From contig CAZLVZ010000007.1 in assembly GCA_964563465.1 (NCBI GenBank), forward strand, positions 1 through 27,012: DNA of 27,012 bases, in the 5' to 3' direction. Below, piece by piece: positions 24,278 through 27,012 of this stretch (positions are counted from its first letter, which is position 1; every line of letters begins with the position of its first letter). The translations under genes were made by a program, and so were the position numbers. The notes below the pieces were generated by a model. The model saw only the letters and a program-made list of their open reading frames with translations. It did not search any database and was not told the origin of the DNA. Origin of the DNA: JAYENY01 sp964563465. GTDB lineage: Bacteria; Patescibacteriota; Minisyncoccia; Minisyncoccales; PEYH01.

Positions 24278-26719
24278 TTATTTAATCTCCTCCAGTACTC
24301 CCTCCTCTTCTTCTTCTGGTAATTCAATTTCCTCTTTTGGCTCGCTTGTCCCGGCTTTTAATCTTTTAATTCTGTCTTTTACTTCTTGATTCGTAGGATT
24401 TGCAACAGTAACAATCTCTAATTGCGCTAATGCCTCATCAATTTTCCCTTGTTTTTCATAGGCAACAGCCAACGAATATCTAGCATTTGAATAACGAGGA
24501 TTCAGAATTAATGCTCCTATAAATGCATTAATTGCTTTATCCGTTTGATTGTCGTTGTAATAAAGTCGTCCTAAGTGGAACAAAGCTTCTGGATTATTGA
24601 CTTCTTTTGATAAAAACCATTCTAATTTCGCAATTGCCTCTTCTTTGTTCCCCTCTTCTTCCAACATTAATGCCCAACTTATATTCCCTGGTGCATAATT
24701 TTCTTTCTGCGCTAATGCTTTTTCAAATTCTATCTTAGCTTCCTCTTTCTTCCCTACTAACAGATATAAATTTCCTTTGTCTGTATAAATTCTTGGATTT
24801 TTAGGTGCTAATTCCGATTCTTTATCCAAACTTTCAATCGCTAAATTAATGAACTGATTCTTGTCTTGAGACATTGCTGCTATTGTTTGATATAAATCAG
24901 TCAAATTCTGCCAAGAATTAATATCATTGGGAGCAATGGCGATAGCATTATTAGCAAACAAGCGGGATGTTTCAAGATTTTTCATAACATCTTCTTGACT
25001 TCCCCCAGATTCTGTCTCTGTTAATGCTTGTTGGGCCTTAACTAAAAATACTTTAGAAAAAACCATTTGATATCTTGCTTCCCGAGGATTCAGTTTGATT
25101 GCTTGCTGAAGAATTTCTCCTTTTTTATTAATATCAGGTTCATTCAACGCTTTAACATATTTAGCATCAGCTAAATAAACTTTAAGTCCGAAAAAAGAAA
25201 CAACTATAAAGACCAAGAATAGAATTATACAGAATGTTTCCAACACTAACGCTATCTCCACAAAATCCCTTAACTTAAATTCTTTATTTCTAATAAAGGT
25301 TTTGTCCCCTTCTTCTGTCTTCAAGCTAAACCAACTAATTATTAAAGCCAAGAAAAGCCAAAACAGAAAAGACAAAGTTAATGTTTGATAATAGAAAAAC
25401 TGGATCAAAAGAAGAGAAGCAAAAACAAGAAGCAATAGTTGGCTTCCACTATCCAGTTTCTTTGTTTTCTTTTTCGCGAAAGTAAATCCAAATTCTTCTC
25501 TTGAAACAAGAATTTTCCAAAAGAAAAATCCAATAATCGCTAAAAATGCAAGTAATCCCAAAAATCCGGTTGTAGCTAAAATTTCAGAGAAGACATTGCC
25601 AGAACGCTCAAAAGAAATTGCCCAAAATCCTCCATTATTAAGAGTTGCTGGTCTAAATTTAGAAACATCATAATAAAAAGTGCCTAATCCACTCCCAACT
25701 AATCCTTCTTTGACACCACTAATCGCTGTTTTTCCTGCTACACTCCAAGATTCTCCTTGTGTCATTATTCTTTCTGAAGCAAAGCCCGGACTTTTATTCA
25801 AAACAAAATTAGGAAATGTTGTTGCCATTATTTTGAAATTCAAAACTAAAAACAAGGCAGAAACAATAATCAGTGCAATCGGCAAAATTAATTTATGAAC
25901 CTCTTTTTTAAGAGTCCTTTTTCTTAAAACAAAAATTACTAAAAATAATAAATTTAGAGCTAAAATAATCCAAGCTGGAGTAAAGTCAGCGATAATCAAG
26001 AGCAGAAAAGCAAAGAATATAAAAATCCCAAGCAAGACATTACGCATATTTTTTCTTTTTGAAACATTTGCGAAAGGAGCTGAAGTGCCCAAAACCATCA
26101 AGACAGCCAAACTAAGCAAAACCACTAAAAACATTGCTAAGGCCTCTAAAGTTCCTCCTACTGGACTGATGCGTAACGCTAAATTTCTAACCAATGGCTC
26201 CAACGGCTTAATCATTGCTAATTTTGCCCAAATCCCGAATAAAGCAAAATAAGCAAAAAACATTACTACCCCACCAGACCAAAGTAAAGTTTTAATAATT
26301 CCATTTATTGTTATAACTCCTGTTTTTTTGTTCTCTGTTTTTGAATCTTTGCTCTTAATCCCAAGATTATTAACAATTAAAAAATAAAATGCACCGAATG
26401 TTAAGAGAGATACAAGCCCTGTACTAAATCTCCCATAATATCCAAATAAGCTAAAAGTTTTTCCCACCGAAAAAACAGAAGAAATTATAGCTATTGCCAT
26501 AAAACCCAAAACAGCAAAATCTATAACTGAGTATCTTATACTCACTTTTTTATCTTTGACTATCATCTTTAATAGCCAGACGAGTGCAGAAAGCCACACC
26601 AAAAAGAACGAAAGATAGAGCTTGTTAAACTCTAAAACCTCAAAAGTAAAAGGAAGAAAAAACACTGGCATTAAAAACACCGTACCGTACATAAGAACCT
26701 TGAGAATCTTGTTCAACAT
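24278..26719 (-). CDS. O-antigen ligase/polymerase-like membrane protein with C-terminal TPR repeats
   Basis: 813 residues. Residues 1-520 hold about a dozen membrane helices. The segment around 335-400 (GLVGSGLGTFYYDV, then FERSGNVFSEILATTGFLG) matches the Wzy_C/O-antigen ligase region, although the His often seen before the Asn in this motif is absent. Residues about 525-785 form tetratricopeptide repeats (for example KEEAKIEFEKALAQKENYAP and DKAINAFIGALILNPRY). The C-terminus is very acidic. Such ligase-TPR fusions are common in CPR genomes and are assumed to join or polymerise cell-surface glycans, with the TPR part recruiting partners; the substrate is unknown. It is transcribed alone, upstream of hicBA. 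A TATAAT lies 23 bases before the ATG, without a good -35. Confidence 0.85.
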   Translation of the reverse strand: MLNKILKVLMYGTVFLMPVFFLPFTFEVLEFNKLYLSFFLVWLSALVWLLKMIVKDKKVSIRYSVIDFAVLGFMAIAIISSVFSVGKTFSLFGYYGRFSTGLVSLLTFGAFYFLIVNNLGIKSKDSKTENKKTGVITINGIIKTLLWSGGVVMFFAYFALFGIWAKLAMIKPLEPLVRNLALRISPVGGTLEALAMFLVVLLSLAVLMVLGTSAPFANVSKRKNMRNVLLGIFIFFAFLLLIIADFTPAWIILALNLLFLVIFVLRKRTLKKEVHKLILPIALIIVSALFLVLNFKIMATTFPNFVLNKSPGFASERIMTQGESWSVAGKTAISGVKEGLVGSGLGTFYYDVSKFRPATLNNGGFWAISFERSGNVFSEILATTGFLGLLAFLAIIGFFFWKILVSREEFGFTFAKKKTKKLDSGSQLLLLVFASLLLIQFFYYQTLTLSFLFWLFLALIISWFSLKTEEGDKTFIRNKEFKLRDFVEIALVLETFCIILFLVFIVVSFFGLKVYLADAKYVKALNEPDINKKGEILQQAIKLNPREARYQMVFSKVFLVKAQQALTETESGGSQEDVMKNLETSRLFANNAIAIAPNDINSWQNLTDLYQTIAAMSQDKNQFINLAIESLDKESELAPKNPRIYTDKGNLYLLVGKKEEAKIEFEKALAQKENYAPGNISWALMLEEEGNKEEAIAKLEWFLSKEVNNPEALFHLGRLYYNDNQTDKAINAFIGALILNPRYSNARYSLAVAYEKQGKIDEALAQLEIVTVANPTNQEVKDRIKRLKAGTSEPKEEIELPEEEEEGVLEEIK

Positions 26720-26916
26720 ATTTTTATTTAATTCTTAATTTAATTATAATTGACGACTGATTAAAAATAACTAATAATGAATTATTTTTACCATTTTTTT
26801 CTCAAAACATCAATTGCTGATTGATCAATGCCCCCAATTTTCTCTATTTTCACCTTATCCACAGAAAAGGACTTGACAATTATAGAATTCGACAACAGTG
26901 TAAATATACAATTCTT

Positions 26917-26944
26917 CAAGAGCCCTTTCGGGGGTTCTTGTTTT
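26917..26944 (+). terminator. Hairpin with T-tail, plus strand
   Basis: A 9-bp stem (CAAGAGCCC with GGGGTTCTTG, one G-U) is followed by TTTTG. It has terminator form on the plus strand only. No plus-strand gene precedes it, so it may be an attenuator for something beyond the edge. Confidence 0.45.
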
Positions 26945-26985
26945 GCGTCTGTCGAAGTGCGTCTGTCGGAGTCAGACTCCGACAG
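26945..26985. repeat. Direct plus inverted repeat block (REP-like)
   Basis: GCGTCTGTCGAAGT (26945-26958) is followed directly by GCGTCTGTCGGAGT (26959-26972), one mismatch. The second copy also forms a perfect 11-bp inverted repeat, CTGTCGGAGTC/GACTCCGACAG (26963-26973 with 26975-26985), around one base. It is much richer in GC than its surroundings. Confidence 0.8.
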
Positions 26986-27012
26986 CCCTATCCTTAATCC
27001 TCTAATTTTAAA

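Larger units (their letters stand above)
26720..27012. other. Non-coding right-hand interval
   Basis: I see no gene here. It holds a TATAAT (minus, 26743-26748) for the gene ending at 26719, a TTATCCACA DnaA-box match (26855-26863), a TTGACA (26873-26878) without a good -10, a hairpin with T-tail (26917-26944) and a repeat block (26945-26985). Confidence 0.7.

Noticed and set aside
26820..27012. Possible replication origin
   Set aside because: Only one DnaA box is visible, with no dnaA, dnaN or clustered boxes.

Overview
The window looks like a chromosomal segment of an AT-rich, streamlined bacterium, most likely a Patescibacteria/CPR lineage (Parcubacteria-like). This is inferred from gene content and style: a Bro-N protein of the type common in these genomes, an O-antigen-ligase-like membrane protein fused to TPR repeats, an orphan solute-binding protein with an inserted peptidoglycan-binding domain, a cupin-type phosphoglucose isomerase, tightly packed genes and almost no Shine-Dalgarno sequences. 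TGA is used as a stop (for example hicB), so this is not a code-25 lineage. No 16S gene is present to confirm placement.

Layout. 1-735 (minus): a Bro-N protein cut by the left edge and tRNA-Ser(GGA). 741-4291 (minus): the envelope pair lemA-htpX, then groES-groEL with its own promoter and terminator. 4413-7622 (plus): a YvlD-like membrane protein, secG, a large solute-binding protein and cupin phosphoglucose isomerase. 7714-8199 (minus): an unrecognised two-TM protein with a strong Shine-Dalgarno. 8258-10142 (plus): tRNA-Leu(CAG) and ribonuclease J. 10145-11512 (minus): phosphomannomutase/phosphoglucomutase, divergent from rpsF-ssb-rpsR (11572-12778, plus). 12856-23147 (minus): rpoB-rpoC-ftsK-recA, core transcription, chromosome segregation and repair genes in one direction. 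23340-24110 (minus): hicB-hicA, a third small antitoxin-like gene and what may be a collapsed toxin remnant. 24278-26719 (minus): the O-antigen-ligase/TPR protein. 26720-27012: non-coding, with a DnaA-box-like site, a hairpin and a palindromic repeat.

The most useful regulatory observation is that several well-formed sigma70-type promoters end 5-8 bases before the start codon (4413 gene, rpsF, recA, hicB, phosphomannomutase), which predicts leaderless mRNAs. Only one gene (7714-8199) has a full AGGAGG plus an ordinary leader. The rpoB gene is the opposite case: two promoter candidates and a leader of about 150 bases containing a terminator-like hairpin.

No CRISPR array, transposon, prophage block or clearly new multi-gene system is visible. 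The most unusual items are a Tyr where ribonuclease J normally has a metal-ligand His, the peptidoglycan-binding insertion in the solute-binding protein, the rpoB leader, the shortened toxin-like remnant and an in-frame coding-like tail after the O-antigen-ligase stop codon.
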